DNA of 64,000 nucleotides. Origin: Candidatus Acidulodesulfobacterium ferriphilum (GTDB lineage Bacteria > SZUA-79 > Acidulodesulfobacterales > Acidulodesulfobacteraceae). Within the stretch, counting starts at the first letter, position 1. Each line of letters begins with the position of its first letter. Under the pieces are notes generated by a model. The model worked only from the letters and a program-made list of their open reading frames with translations, had not been told where the DNA came from and did not search any database. The position numbers and the translations under genes are program-made. The DNA lies in contig SGBD01000004.1 of assembly GCA_004195035.1 (NCBI GenBank), forward strand, positions 162,969-226,968, written 5' to 3'. Positions 27,102-36,392 of this stretch are shown piece after piece.

Positions 27102-27471
27102 AATAATGTCCTCCTTATTGTGTTAATATTAAAAAAGACAGTGGTATCCTGTAGTTGTTTATTTTTAAGAAACCCTATAAACAAAAGGGCAAAACTTTTA
27201 AAGCAATAAAGCGCGCAGGTATTTTTAGGGTTCCTTGCGGTCAGAACCGTTTTTTTTCTTTTTTGAAAGGGCAGAAAATAACAAAATATCCCCTTTTACC
27301 TTATTTTATCCTTCCTATTTACCTTGTTTTTGAGACCGTATTTTTTTAAAAGGCGGGTTCGGTCGTTTTCGCCTTAAGGCAGTAAAGGATTTGAGCGGGT
27401 AGGTATAACCAGCATATATATTTTTAATTATGAAATTTCCCGACGAACGGGCGTGAATTTAGGGGACATCC

Positions 27472-27535
27472 AGCGTTTTATTTCCACGTATTTTGTCTCG
27501 CTATTGGCGAGCCAAACTCCTTGAAATAAAACGCT
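27472..27535. repeat. Compound hairpin (possible origin or structured RNA)
   Basis: Outer arms AGCGTTTTATTTC (27472-27484) and GAAATAAAACGCT (27523-27535) are perfect 13-bp inverted repeats. The 38-bp loop contains a second hairpin, CTCGC-TATTG-GCGAG. Two nested stems with a precise outer dyad are unlikely to arise by chance. There is no following T-run, so it is not a simple terminator. Confidence 0.6.
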
Positions 27536-28240
27536 TTACGAACTTTAAAAGTTTTTAATAACTGTTGAAATTTGCGAACAGTTAAAAAAATAATTTTAGG
27601 GTAGTTTTTGCCTGTTTTTTGCTTGCTTTGTTTTTTGCTGATAAAGCTGGCAAAAAACTATGGCGCAAAAAAGAGCGGCAAAAACATTAAAGAAGTTTCG
27701 TAAATTTATAGCAAAATTGAAAGATAGAAACTTTGAGAACTGCAGGGCAACATTTGTAGGTAAAACAAAATGTTGTTATGTAGGTTAGTGAAAATAAGAT
27801 TAATACAAAAATTGATTGAAATTTATGGATAGATAATTGAGATTTAGGCAGAATTTGCCTTATTGAAAGGAATTTAATTTGTTTTTATAAAATATAGTAA
27901 CAAATTAAATTAATAGCAGTTTAGAAGTCCCAGTGTATTATGTTGCAAATATAATACTTTTGTGGTTTTTACTCCACTTGGCTTGGCTTCTGCTTTAAAT
28001 GGGATTACAAAAGGGCCTGTTTAAAATTTTTTATATAATCCCTTATAAAAAGTGTTGCAGGCGGTCGGGTTTTTAGCGCAGAGGCAGTGAAAAATCCGAA
28101 AAAAGCTTTTAATGTTTTTATAATATCAAAAATAAAAAAAGTTGTCAAGAGAAATTTTAAAATTGTTAGTAACTATTAAAATGTCTATATATAAATAACT
28201 TTCATTTTGTCTATTCCTTAACTAAAAATAATAATAAAAT

Positions 28241-28283
28241 AGCGGATAACACCATTAACTCTAATTAAAGGAGGTTATCCGCT
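28241..28283 (+). promoter_or_regulatory. Hairpin enclosing a strong ribosome site
   Basis: AGCGGATAAC (28241-28250) and GTTATCCGCT (28274-28283) form a perfect 10-bp stem. The loop and the stem base contain AAAGGAGG, and an ATG follows at 28285. The reading frame has only nine codons (MKIIRSENK) before TAA. It may be a leader peptide, a decapitated gene start, or a mobile-element remnant. Confidence 0.45.
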
Positions 28284-28346
28284 TATGAAAATTATAAGGT
28301 CGGAAAATAAGTAAACTAATTTATTTTAAAGCTATCGTAGAATTTA

Positions 28347-28742
28347 TTAAAGGGACTTTAAGAAGTTAGAGGCCGTTATTATTTCCAAGTCGCCTATCTT
28401 TTTTAGAACAAGCAAATCTTTGTCCCCTGAAACTATATATGACGCTCCGCCGCTTTTTGCGCAATTTATAAATTTATCGTCGCCGGGATCCCTTGAATAT
28501 TTTTCGTTATAAACATTTTTAATAAATAGACAGTTTTTGACAATTATACCGGCAATTTCTTGATGTTTATTTTCACCGGATTTTTCGGTAAATCTCGTTA
28601 ATACTTCCGAATATTCCTCGAATATTTCCTCCGTGCATATAACGTCAAATTTGCCGCTAAACCATAGTTCGAGCAGGTCTCTTTCTTTTCCTCTAAAAAA
28701 TATGCCGGAGATTAATATATTGGTATCTATAACTATGCGCAC
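28347..28742 (-). CDS. PIN-domain toxin (putative ribonuclease)
   Basis: 131 aa. Acidic PIN active-site residues are present: D in VIDTNILISGIF (about residue 6), E in TEEIFEEYSEVL, and D residues in DPGDDKFINCA and GDKDLLVL. It matches the COG1569/PIN_3-type toxins, Mg-dependent RNases. It overlaps the upstream AbrB-type gene by 10 bp, the usual antitoxin-then-toxin order. It probably stabilises the island. Confidence 0.88.
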   Translation of the reverse strand: MRIVIDTNILISGIFFRGKERDLLELWFSGKFDVICTEEIFEEYSEVLTRFTEKSGENKHQEIAGIIVKNCLFIKNVYNEKYSRDPGDDKFINCAKSGGASYIVSGDKDLLVLKKIGDLEIITASNFLKSL

Positions 28743-28996
28743 TTTTGTTTATTCCTTGTTTCTTTTATAACCCTGCCGACATCTTTGCGCTTTAGATTTA
28801 ATTTTTCCGAAATTTCGTCACCCATAGCGATTAGATTTTTAAAATCCTTTATCTTGGGTTCTTCAATAGGCTTTAAAAGTATATTGCTCCCGTCCTGAAG
28901 TATAATCAGTTTGGAATTCGGCTTTAAGTTTAGGGCTTTCCTGATTTTATTCGGTATGACCACCTGTCCTTTAACGGACATGCTTGTAGTTTCCAT
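28733..28996 (-). CDS. AbrB/MazE-type antitoxin
   Basis: 87 aa. The N-terminal swapped-hairpin DNA-binding domain reads SMSVKGQVVIPNKIRKALNL (about 5-24) and GSNILLKPIEEP. The C-terminal tail should bind and neutralise the PIN toxin encoded next. It has a GGAGG ribosome site and its own promoter with an overlapping dyad, consistent with autoregulation. Confidence 0.88.
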   Translation of the reverse strand: METTSMSVKGQVVIPNKIRKALNLKPNSKLIILQDGSNILLKPIEEPKIKDFKNLIAMGDEISEKLNLKRKDVGRVIKETRNKQKCA

Positions 28997-29015
28997 AATA
29001 ATAAACCTCCAAAAT

Positions 29016-29034
29016 AAGTAAGTATTTCTTACTT
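29016..29034. promoter_or_regulatory. Operator of the AbrB/PIN operon
   Basis: AAGTAAG (29016-29022) and CTTACTT (29028-29034) form a perfect 7-bp inverted repeat with a 5-bp spacer. It lies immediately downstream of the -10 box, across the expected transcription start, where the antitoxin would repress. Confidence 0.7.
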
Positions 29035-29036
29035 TT

Positions 29037-29065
29037 ATTATAAAGGTAATTAATTAAAAAATCAA
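29037..29065 (-). promoter_or_regulatory. Sigma-70 promoter of the AbrB/PIN operon
   Basis: On the minus strand TTGATT (29060-29065) and a consensus TATAAT (29037-29042) are separated by 17 bp. The start codon of the antitoxin is about 40 bp downstream. Confidence 0.8.
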
Positions 29066-29153
29066 GTTAAGATTTTTGTAAAATCAAAAAATCTGGAATT
29101 GAAAAGCCCGTCCGATAGGAATATAATAATAAATGCTCAAATGCTGATACATT

Positions 29154-29190
29154 AAGGGGGTTCGCTTTGTCCGAACAAAGCTGCCCCCTT
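29154..29190. repeat. GC-rich hairpin near the island end
   Basis: AAGGGGG pairs with CCCCCTT and, inside, CTTTGT pairs with ACAAAG around CCGA. There is no T-run on either strand, so a dispersed palindromic repeat is more likely than a terminator. It lies in the 550-bp gap after the antitoxin gene, which otherwise holds only the promoter, operator and attR. Confidence 0.5.
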
Positions 29191-29421
29191 AAAAACCCCC
29201 AGCAAAATCGGGAATGTCATAGAAACCTGTTAAGCTTTACCTGCGGTCTCTGCTCCCGCTGGTCGCATATTTCTTTTTTTCTTGGCGGTCATATGATATA
29301 CTTATATTATCAATTAATATTTAAATTGCCGTTGCAGCATTAAAAATACAATTTCGCATACAGTAGATTTTATTATGATTAAATAACTATATTAAATCAA
29401 TAACTTAGATTATACGATAAT

Positions 29422-29470
29422 TACCTTGACACGGTAGGGGTCGGCGGTTCGAGACCGCCCGTGCCTACCA
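29422..29470 (+). other. attR core (tRNA-Val 3' fragment)
   Basis: 49 bp identical to the 3' half of tRNA-Val(GAC). The 5' half is absent, so it is not a functional tRNA. It marks the right end of the island; chromosomal genes resume with the MFS gene. Confidence 0.92.
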
Positions 29471-29546
29471 AAAGTATAATATATAGAGTACATAATTGGT
29501 TGAAATAAAATCTAAATTTCTACAATGGGTACATTATTTACATGGT

Positions 29547-30755
29547 TTATAAATTAACATCGAGTTCCCTATTTTTAGTCTCGGGTAGAAAAAAAGTTAA
29601 TAAAAAGGCGGTTAGCATTAAAATTCCGATCAAATAATATCCAAAATCCTTATTTTCTTTTACAAAGAACATCATAATCAAAACCCCGCATATAGCCCCG
29701 AATTTCCCCAACATCGCCGAAAAACCGTAAGCCGACGACCTGAAAGATGTATGCGAAAGCTCAGCCGGAAAAATCCCCACGGTAAGGGACGCAAAGGAAT
29801 TAAAAATTTCAGCAATGAAAATAACTAAAATGATGCCGATTAAACTTTTATAAACGGACGGCAGGAAAAAAAGCGCGATTGCCATCCCTATAAAACCGAT
29901 GAGCTGCAAACCCTTTCTCCCGATTTTATCTATATTTAACAGCCCCGCTATAGAACTGATAATGCCCGCAAAAAGGATTAATGATGTAATTAGAGCGTTA
30001 TCCTCATTTGAAATAAGACCTGTTTTTTTAAAAATTAAAGGTATCAAAAGGCCTATGCCGTAAGCCCCGATATCATATAAAAACCATATAATCGAATATA
30101 ACAGCGTATTTTTAATATGGACATTTGAAAACATCCCTTTTATATAAATTTTATTTCCTAAATTTTTAACATTTAGCCATCTTGCAGATTCAGGCATAGA
30201 AATCCTTAAAAACATAACTATAATAGCAGGTATCACAACAATCCCAAGCATAAATCTCCACATTTCCGGGCCAAACGGAAAAAGCGCTGCCGAAACGAGA
30301 GAAGAAAATATTGAACCGAGTCCAAAGGAAAGTCCTGAAAATGCGAGATACTTGCCCCTTAACCCCTGCGGCGCTATCTCGGCAATATAAGAATTAGATA
30401 CGGGATAATCCGCCCCTACCGCAATGCCTATAATAAAGCGGGATAAAAACAGCATTAAAAAATTAAAAGAAACAGCGGAGATAAGACCAAACATGACAAA
30501 AATTACCATGTTTAAAACATAAACCGACTTTCTTCCAAAGATGTCGCCGAAATATCCGACAACCAATGCCCCTGCCGCGCTGCCAAAAATAACCGAAGCG
30601 ACTATCAAACCTGAGCCGAGGACATTTAAATGAAAATAAGGATTAATAAGTATTATCGCAAATGCTATGACGGTCAAGGAATACCCGTCTAAAAACATGC
30701 CCGCGGAGGAAAGCAGAAGGGGCATTGTAAAAAATGTATTATTTTTATTGCCCAA
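29547..30755 (-). CDS. MFS transporter
   Basis: 402 aa with about 12 transmembrane helices. The MFS signature in loop 2-3 is GYFGDIFGRKSVYVL (about 68-82), repeated in degenerate form in the second half as NIDKIGRKGL. The family resembles the sugar/aromatic-acid porters; the substrate is unknown. It starts 7 bp after the TIM-barrel gene, so the two form an operon. It is the first chromosomal gene beyond the island. Confidence 0.85.
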   Translation of the reverse strand: MGNKNNTFFTMPLLLSSAGMFLDGYSLTVIAFAIILINPYFHLNVLGSGLIVASVIFGSAAGALVVGYFGDIFGRKSVYVLNMVIFVMFGLISAVSFNFLMLFLSRFIIGIAVGADYPVSNSYIAEIAPQGLRGKYLAFSGLSFGLGSIFSSLVSAALFPFGPEMWRFMLGIVVIPAIIVMFLRISMPESARWLNVKNLGNKIYIKGMFSNVHIKNTLLYSIIWFLYDIGAYGIGLLIPLIFKKTGLISNEDNALITSLILFAGIISSIAGLLNIDKIGRKGLQLIGFIGMAIALFFLPSVYKSLIGIILVIFIAEIFNSFASLTVGIFPAELSHTSFRSSAYGFSAMLGKFGAICGVLIMMFFVKENKDFGYYLIGILMLTAFLLTFFLPETKNRELDVNL

Positions 30756-30762
30756 TTTTATT

Positions 30763-31674
30763 TTATATGAAATTTTTAGATTTAAGATACTCTATCGATT
30801 TTATTAAATCCTTTTCAGACCTGTTTTCTATAATTAAAGAACCGCCGAATTTTTTATCTTTAAGATAATGAAAAAATTCATCGACTCTTAAAATACCGTC
30901 TCCCAACGCACGGTGTTCTTTTCTTACGGTTATTCTTAAGCCCTGTCTTTCCAAAACCATGTCCTGGATATGAATTTCGCTTATGTTTTCGAGCTTAAAC
31001 TTTTCTATAAATTCGAGGGGCATAAACCCGCTTAATCCCCAGTGTCCTATATCGAAACATATCGAAATATTGTATTCTTTGACTATGGGATATAGATAAT
31101 CGAACGGAAAAACTTCAAGATTTTCCAACGCAAACATGCAGGGATTAAGACCTGTTTTTTTCAATATATCGGACATACTTTTCCTTGCCTGATTTATAGC
31201 GCTAACGATAAGCGCCTTTTTATCTTCTTCCCCGATAGGAAAAAACATTATAGAATCCTCAAACTCGGAGGTTAAATGAAGAACAAATCTTCCAACGCTT
31301 ATGTTTAATGCCTCTAATTCCCGGCAGGCATTTATAACCCTGATTATATAATCTACGGAAAGTTTTCTGTATTCTTCAAGGAGGCTTGACGGATTAAGTT
31401 GTAAATAAGGAAGGTGTACCGAAACCGATTTAATATTCGCTTTAACATCCGAAGATTTTATGATGGGTGCGATTATTTTTCCTAAAAATCCGGGGGATAA
31501 CTGCTCGATTTCGGTGTTTATCTCGACAGCTTGTATGTGGTACTCATTTAAAAGTTTAAAATATCGGTTAAATCTTAATTCTAAAGCGCGGGGATCATTA
31601 TTTCCTATAAGTCCGAACCCTATTCCAAAAAATGAATCGGTATTTACGCCAAAACAAAGATTGCCGTTATTCAC
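30763..31674 (-). CDS. Xylose isomerase-like TIM-barrel protein
   Basis: 303 aa. Resembles AP endonuclease family 2 / sugar-phosphate isomerase-epimerase proteins. Likely metal ligands are E in FALENLEVFP, D and H in CFDIGHWG, H in EIHIQDM and E in LIIENRS. Reaction and substrate cannot be given. It is coupled to an MFS gene, which suggests handling of an imported carbohydrate-like compound. Confidence 0.75.
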   Translation of the reverse strand: MNNGNLCFGVNTDSFFGIGFGLIGNNDPRALELRFNRYFKLLNEYHIQAVEINTEIEQLSPGFLGKIIAPIIKSSDVKANIKSVSVHLPYLQLNPSSLLEEYRKLSVDYIIRVINACRELEALNISVGRFVLHLTSEFEDSIMFFPIGEEDKKALIVSAINQARKSMSDILKKTGLNPCMFALENLEVFPFDYLYPIVKEYNISICFDIGHWGLSGFMPLEFIEKFKLENISEIHIQDMVLERQGLRITVRKEHRALGDGILRVDEFFHYLKDKKFGGSLIIENRSEKDLIKSIEYLKSKNFI

Positions 31675-31759
31675 TTAAACGCCCTATTTTTTTATATTTA
31701 TTTCGTTATTTAATCTCTTACCGGTACTGCCGATTAAGATTATAACATAAAGCGCTAAA

Positions 31760-32164
31760 TTATTTCACGGGGTTTACGGCGATAGAAACCCTTAAAAATC
31801 CATCCTTTTTTATAATATCTATTGTTTTAATGACCCTTTTTAAGTAAATTTTTTTATCTCCGTTAATAATTATGAGATCTTTTTTATTTGTAACCTTTTG
31901 CTTTAATAATGCCGGAAGACTCTGAAGGCTTGTCCTTTCTTTATTAAGAAAAACCGAGCCGTCTTCCTTGAGCGTAACCACAAAATTGTGTAATTTTACG
32001 GCAGAACCCTGGGATGAATTCGGAAGTTTAACATTTAGCCCCTTTTGATGAACCATCGAAAGAGTTACGAATATAAAAAATACAAGAAGAAAAAACATCG
32101 TATCAATCATCGGTATTAATTCGATTCTTGCTCTTTTAGTTTCCTGTTCTTTAAAAAGCTTCAT
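31760..32164 (-). CDS. exbD: ExbD biopolymer transport protein
   Basis: 134 aa. A single N-terminal transmembrane helix (about 18-38) carries the essential Asp in LIPMIDTMFFLLVFFIF. The periplasmic domain contains VTLKEDGSVFLNKE. Together with ExbB it makes the proton-driven motor that energises TonB. Last of the tonB-exbB-exbD run, 74 bp after exbB. Confidence 0.9.
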   Translation of the reverse strand: MKLFKEQETKRARIELIPMIDTMFFLLVFFIFVTLSMVHQKGLNVKLPNSSQGSAVKLHNFVVTLKEDGSVFLNKERTSLQSLPALLKQKVTNKKDLIIINGDKKIYLKRVIKTIDIIKKDGFLRVSIAVNPVK

Positions 32165-32238
32165 ATTTTATCGGGTTTTACCCCTGCCTCCTCCTCAAGT
32201 ATATAAATTAATTATATATATCTATTTTAATTATCTTT

Positions 32239-32916
32239 TTAAACCAGTTGCACCTTCTTTTTTTCGTTTGAGCTAAAACTATTGTTATCTTTCAACTCAT
32301 TTCTTTTGATAAAATTTTCAAATTGCAATACCACAAATTCCATTTGCTTTTTAATCGAAATAATTTTATTCTGGAAGTAATTAAAAAATCCTAAACAAAG
32401 TACTGCAATAATAAGGCCTGCCGCCGTATTTAAAAGGGCTAAAGCAACTCCGCCGGTAATGGCCGTCGGATGCGATACCCCTGTTTTACTTATCACATTA
32501 AACGAAACCATAATCCCGATTATAGTTCCAAGGAGCCCTAAGAGGGGTGCCATTGTGATTAATGTATCTAAAACCCACATATATCTTTCCATCTCTCTTG
32601 TATGCTTCATAGCTTCTTCCGTCAAGACCTCATCCCTTTCCTCTTTAGTTAAACACAGATTGTTAAAATCGACTAAGAGAAGGGAAGAATATATTCCGGG
32701 ATGTTCATTGCAATATTCTTTTGCCTTTTTAAGCCCGTTATCGCTTTTTAAAATACTTTTAATCTCTTCAGTAAAAGACGAGCCTGTTTTAATAACACTA
32801 TGCAAAAAATAAAATCTTTCGATAATAACGGTGATGGCGACAAGAAGCAATACAAGCATAACATACATAAGCGGACCGCCGTCAAATAATACTCCTAAAC
32901 TGTGAAATATATTCAT
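32239..32916 (-). CDS. exbB: ExbB/TolQ/MotA-family proton channel
   Basis: About 225 aa with three transmembrane helices (about 15-35, 110-135, 155-180). The conserved core reads APLLGLLGTIIGIMVSFNVIS and GGVALALLNTAAGL. Two ATG codons lie 6 bp apart; I prefer 32916 because it stands 8 bp after the AAGGAGG site, while 32922 is too close. It energises the TonB receptors in the following 14 kb. Confidence 0.9.
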   Translation of the reverse strand: MNIFHSLGVLFDGGPLMYVMLVLLLVAITVIIERFYFLHSVIKTGSSFTEEIKSILKSDNGLKKAKEYCNEHPGIYSSLLLVDFNNLCLTKEERDEVLTEEAMKHTREMERYMWVLDTLITMAPLLGLLGTIIGIMVSFNVISKTGVSHPTAITGGVALALLNTAAGLIIAVLCLGFFNYFQNKIISIKKQMEFVVLQFENFIKRNELKDNNSFSSNEKKKVQLV

Positions 32917-32997
32917 TACCATATCCTCCTTTTAAGGTTTAATTGATATAAAATTATCCATTTACCTTTTTAAACAATTAAACAATTTAATCTCGTT

Positions 32998-33723
32998 TTA
33001 TCTTCGTTTTAATTTAAAATGTATTTTTATTAGAAAAGTTAACGAATTTATTGATATGCCCTTAGGAAACGGCATAAACGGCGCAGATATCTTTATGGTT
33101 TTAATGGCAGATGAGTTTAAAGTCCCATATTGAGAACCTTTTTCAATCTTTTCGAATACCAGGTCTCCATTTCTTAAAATCTTAAACAATACATTTACAT
33201 ATCCCTCCATCCCTTCTTTTCTTGCATAATACGGATAGACTAAATTCCTTACAACCTTTGCCTTGATTTCGCCGAAATATTTATCTAGTATGCTTGCCGG
33301 TATTTTTTTATGCGCATGGTGAACGACAACAGTATGTTTAACAATCGGAGCTACGGGCGCTACCGGAGCGGGCATAGGAACGGAAACATGATGAACCTTA
33401 AGGGGAGCGGGTTTTATGGATTTTTTAATCAAAACTTTCTTAATAACTCTTTTTATTACAGGCTTCTTATATATTACTTTTTTTATCTTTTTAACAGGAA
33501 CCGCTATTTTTTTAGGCGGAACTATAACCTTTTTTTTATGCGGAAGACTGACGACGGAGATGAGTAAGGGCTTTACCTTTGCGGCGGGTTTCATAAAATG
33601 CTTGGCAATAAGAGAAATCTCGGCAAAAAGGAGCAAAAACATTATTTCCAGTATTAAAGCAATTATAAATGAATATTTTAATCTTGCATTTTTATCTGGA
33701 AATTCTTTTATAATATTTTCCAT
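32998..33723 (-). CDS. tonB: TonB energy-transducing protein
   Basis: 241 aa. An N-terminal signal anchor (about 15-40) is followed by a Lys/Pro/Val-rich periplasmic spanner (about 55-135) and a C-terminal TonB domain (about 150-240) with YPYYARKEGMEGYVNVLFKI and SSAIKTIKISAPFMPFP. It links ExbBD to outer-membrane receptors. A four-site TTAC array lies 70 bp upstream of the start codon, so the operon is probably under the same control as the receptor genes. Confidence 0.9.
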   Translation of the reverse strand: MENIIKEFPDKNARLKYSFIIALILEIMFLLLFAEISLIAKHFMKPAAKVKPLLISVVSLPHKKKVIVPPKKIAVPVKKIKKVIYKKPVIKRVIKKVLIKKSIKPAPLKVHHVSVPMPAPVAPVAPIVKHTVVVHHAHKKIPASILDKYFGEIKAKVVRNLVYPYYARKEGMEGYVNVLFKILRNGDLVFEKIEKGSQYGTLNSSAIKTIKISAPFMPFPKGISINSLTFLIKIHFKLKRR

Positions 33724-33792
33724 AAATTTTTTGAAATATGAATATAAACAATTTGAATTTAATTTATTTTAATTTATTGTATCAAATGAATA

Positions 33793-33829
33793 TTACAAAA
33801 TTATTACAGTTATATTAAATTTTTGTTAC
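33793..33829 (-). promoter_or_regulatory. Pho-box-like array upstream of tonB
   Basis: TTAC or TTAA occurs at 33793, 33804, 33815 and 33826, exactly 11 bp apart. On the minus strand, the direction of tonB, this includes CTGTAATAATT followed by TTGTAATATTC, close to the E. coli PhoB unit CTGTCATAWAW. Confidence 0.7.
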
Positions 33830-33834
33830 AATTT

Positions 33835-33884
33835 AAAAAAGTTTCCGCAAAAGCCGTTATATGGTTATATCCGGCTTCTGCGGA
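33835..33884 (-). terminator. Terminator of the first TonB-dependent receptor gene
   Basis: On the minus strand TCCGCAGAAGCCG pairs with CGGCTTTTGCGGA (one mismatch in 13) and is followed within 4 bases by TTTTTT. It lies 55 bp after the receptor stop codon. Confidence 0.8.
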
Positions 33885-33938
33885 CAAATATTAACCCGTT
33901 TAACTCATTAAAAACATCAAATAATTTAGATCTTAAGC

Positions 33939-36392
33939 TTAAAATTTAAATGATGTCGTCACATAATAGAATCTGGGCATGCCGGGCAAATATTCGGCAT
34001 AAATGGCGTTTGAATTTGGGTATGTGCTGACAAATCCAGGGATTGCGCCGGTAAGATACTGTCTGTTTAAAATATTGTCAATGGATAGGCTGAGTTTCAT
34101 ACCTTTAAGGCCAGCTTCTTTTAATATGCCCATTTTTTTAAAGTTGAAATAGTGGCTAAGATTTAAATTAAACAGCCAGTAACCGCCAAGGTGGAACGCG
34201 CTTGTAGGATTTCCGTTTATGTCTTCTACGAACTGCTCGCCCGTGTATGTCCCCCACAACCTTGCGTCTATATTATAATAGTTTTCGTCAACGCCGATAT
34301 TTGCAAGATGCCTCGGTATAAACGGAACATTTTCACCCGGTAAAACATTTCCTGCCGGACCTGAATAGGTAGAAGTAAACTTTCCGGTATTTAACGAATA
34401 GTTTGCAAAAACATTCAGATGGCGGTTAAAATCATATTGTCCCTCAAGCTGTAAACCCTCATACCGCGACCTGCCGCCGTTTGTCTCATAGGTAACTTCC
34501 GTTGCGGTATTTAAATATGTACCGAATGTATTGGAAAAGTCTTCTTTATACACATTTGCCGAAAGTTCGAGATTATCTAATCTGTACCTCGTTCCAAGTT
34601 CGTAATCGGTAACATATTCGGGCTTTATTCCGCTTAAAGATGTGGTAAAGTTAGTTCCGTTATAAGAAGTCAGCACGGATTCGTAAGCGGTATAATTTGG
34701 AGCTTTCATCGTCCTTCCGTAAGTTGCGTAAAAATTCCAGTTTGGAAGTAGATTATAGCTTAAACCAATCGTGGGTTCTATTTCGGTAAATGTATCCGAT
34801 ACCGTCCCGCCGTACGGATAAAGGGACGGCCATGTTTCGTTTGTTGCAACGCTCATATCCACTATTTGATATTTAACGCCAGGCTCGATAAATAACTTAT
34901 CGGGAATAATGTCCACCCTGTCTTGCGCATAGACCGCATCCATATTCTCCGTACCGTGTTCATTATCGGCAATATTGTAAAAAGGCGCGACAGGCCCGTA
35001 ACTTTCTCCGTAAAACGACTCTATTTTGTGATATCTTCCGAAAAGGAATTGTCCGCCGAGCGTAAGCACATTTCTCGGAAATCTAACGGTAACCGAGGGA
35101 ATATCGCCGAACTGGCTTACATTCACGGCTTTATAATGGTTATCTGTTCCGTAAGCAAATCCGGGAGTAAAGCCGTTTGCAATTGCCGTAGCGCTATTTT
35201 GACCGTCAAGAAACTGCGGGTCTGGATTATAAGTAGCGGTGGGAACAGGCGTTAACGACCAGTTTCCACTTCCGAAACTTAAAGAATAAGGCTGCACGCC
35301 GTTAATATAAATGCTCGAAGGTATATCGCATGACGCCGTGCTGATTCCAGCGCTGGCGGCACTTGTATGGCATGCCGGGTTTACATAAAGATTTTTTGCC
35401 ATATTTTCATTAAAGTAAAAACTCTTATTGTCAAAGGTAAGATCTCTGTTTATATAAGCCTTCCAACCAAGTATGGCGTAATACTCCTGATTGTAAGCCT
35501 GCGCATTTTCGACGGAAGTCGGCCATCCCCAGCTATAGCCGAACTGATCAAGCAGCGGTACGGGAACGAGGTGCGGGTCGTTTGCGTAATCGTCATTTCT
35601 CATAAATATGAACGAAATATGCGATCTGTTGTTATTATACGGCTTAATAAGGGACATATAATATGAATGGAGCCTGTTGGGGTAAGCTGAACCGTCATAC
35701 CAGTTGTTCGCGTCGTCTCTTGATACCTTCAAATACATTCTGATTCCTTCCCAGAGCTTGCCTGTATTCAAAGCAAAACCGTAAGTCCTTGTGGCAAAAG
35801 AACCGTAGCCTCCGAATATCTTGGCGTAAAATTTGCTGGTCGGCATCAATGGTTCATAGTTTATCGTGCCGCCAAGGGAGTCAAAGGAATCAATACTTGG
35901 ATTATTCACGCCGTAATAAATCCCGACCCCGGAAATATCGCCGAGCGTAAACGGAACGTTGTTCCTAACATCCATATAATTGGAAGAATCGCCGTCAAAC
36001 ATGTTGTTAATCGGCACGCCGTCAAAGGTCTGTGCAACCTCGCCTGTGCCAAAGCCCCTTAATTCGACGCGCGAACGGATATTATTAGGACCGCTGGTAC
36101 TTGCGTGTATGGAAGGCGCTTGATTTAATATCGTCTCGAAGGAGTTCATAGGCGATTTTGTTGCCTCGATAGCCCTCTTTTTAATCTTCGATACTGTAAA
36201 AGGCGTCCTTTTCACTTTCTTAGCTTTTTTCTCGGCTTTTAAAACGATTACTTTGGCATTTGCCTTAGACGGGGCATAAAATGCAGCAAATACCGACAGG
36301 GCAATAAACAGGATTAGTTTAAATTCAGTCCTGTTTAACCCTATCCCCAAACCAATCTTTCTTAACTTACCATCAGGAACTTTCAATTTCAT
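33939..36392 (-). CDS. TonB-dependent receptor 1
   Basis: 817 aa outer-membrane receptor. A signal peptide (about 20-46) precedes a plug domain (about 70-200; IRSRVELRGFGTGEVAQTFD) and a 22-strand-type barrel ending FYYVTTSFKF with terminal Phe. It has an AAGGAGA ribosome site. A seven-site Pho-box-like array lies about 250 bp upstream. The ligand is not evident from sequence; the shared array with phosphoesterase genes suggests phosphate esters or their products, though siderophores or cobamides remain possible. Confidence 0.88.
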   Translation of the reverse strand: MKLKVPDGKLRKIGLGIGLNRTEFKLILFIALSVFAAFYAPSKANAKVIVLKAEKKAKKVKRTPFTVSKIKKRAIEATKSPMNSFETILNQAPSIHASTSGPNNIRSRVELRGFGTGEVAQTFDGVPINNMFDGDSSNYMDVRNNVPFTLGDISGVGIYYGVNNPSIDSFDSLGGTINYEPLMPTSKFYAKIFGGYGSFATRTYGFALNTGKLWEGIRMYLKVSRDDANNWYDGSAYPNRLHSYYMSLIKPYNNNRSHISFIFMRNDDYANDPHLVPVPLLDQFGYSWGWPTSVENAQAYNQEYYAILGWKAYINRDLTFDNKSFYFNENMAKNLYVNPACHTSAASAGISTASCDIPSSIYINGVQPYSLSFGSGNWSLTPVPTATYNPDPQFLDGQNSATAIANGFTPGFAYGTDNHYKAVNVSQFGDIPSVTVRFPRNVLTLGGQFLFGRYHKIESFYGESYGPVAPFYNIADNEHGTENMDAVYAQDRVDIIPDKLFIEPGVKYQIVDMSVATNETWPSLYPYGGTVSDTFTEIEPTIGLSYNLLPNWNFYATYGRTMKAPNYTAYESVLTSYNGTNFTTSLSGIKPEYVTDYELGTRYRLDNLELSANVYKEDFSNTFGTYLNTATEVTYETNGGRSRYEGLQLEGQYDFNRHLNVFANYSLNTGKFTSTYSGPAGNVLPGENVPFIPRHLANIGVDENYYNIDARLWGTYTGEQFVEDINGNPTSAFHLGGYWLFNLNLSHYFNFKKMGILKEAGLKGMKLSLSIDNILNRQYLTGAIPGFVSTYPNSNAIYAEYLPGMPRFYYVTTSFKF

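Larger units (their letters stand above)
27102..28346. other. 1.2-kb non-coding region of the island
   Basis: No convincing gene was found on either strand. The region holds a compound hairpin at 27472-27535, several short inverted repeats (for example GTATTAT/ATAATAC near 27940) and a hairpin at 28241-28283. Its place directly upstream of the recombinase-HTH-primase operon is where an origin of replication or transfer, or a structured regulatory RNA, might sit. No direct evidence distinguishes these. Confidence 0.5.

Noticed and set aside
27155-27349. A 64-codon plus-strand frame upstream of the second recombinase
   Set aside because: Lys/Phe-rich composition typical of AT-rich non-coding DNA, no ribosome site and no family.
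29154-29190. Rho-independent terminator near the island end
   Set aside because: No T-run follows the stem on either strand and no gene ends close to it.
29422-29470. A third tRNA gene
   Set aside because: Only the 3' half is present; there is no acceptor 5' strand or D arm. It is the attR repeat.
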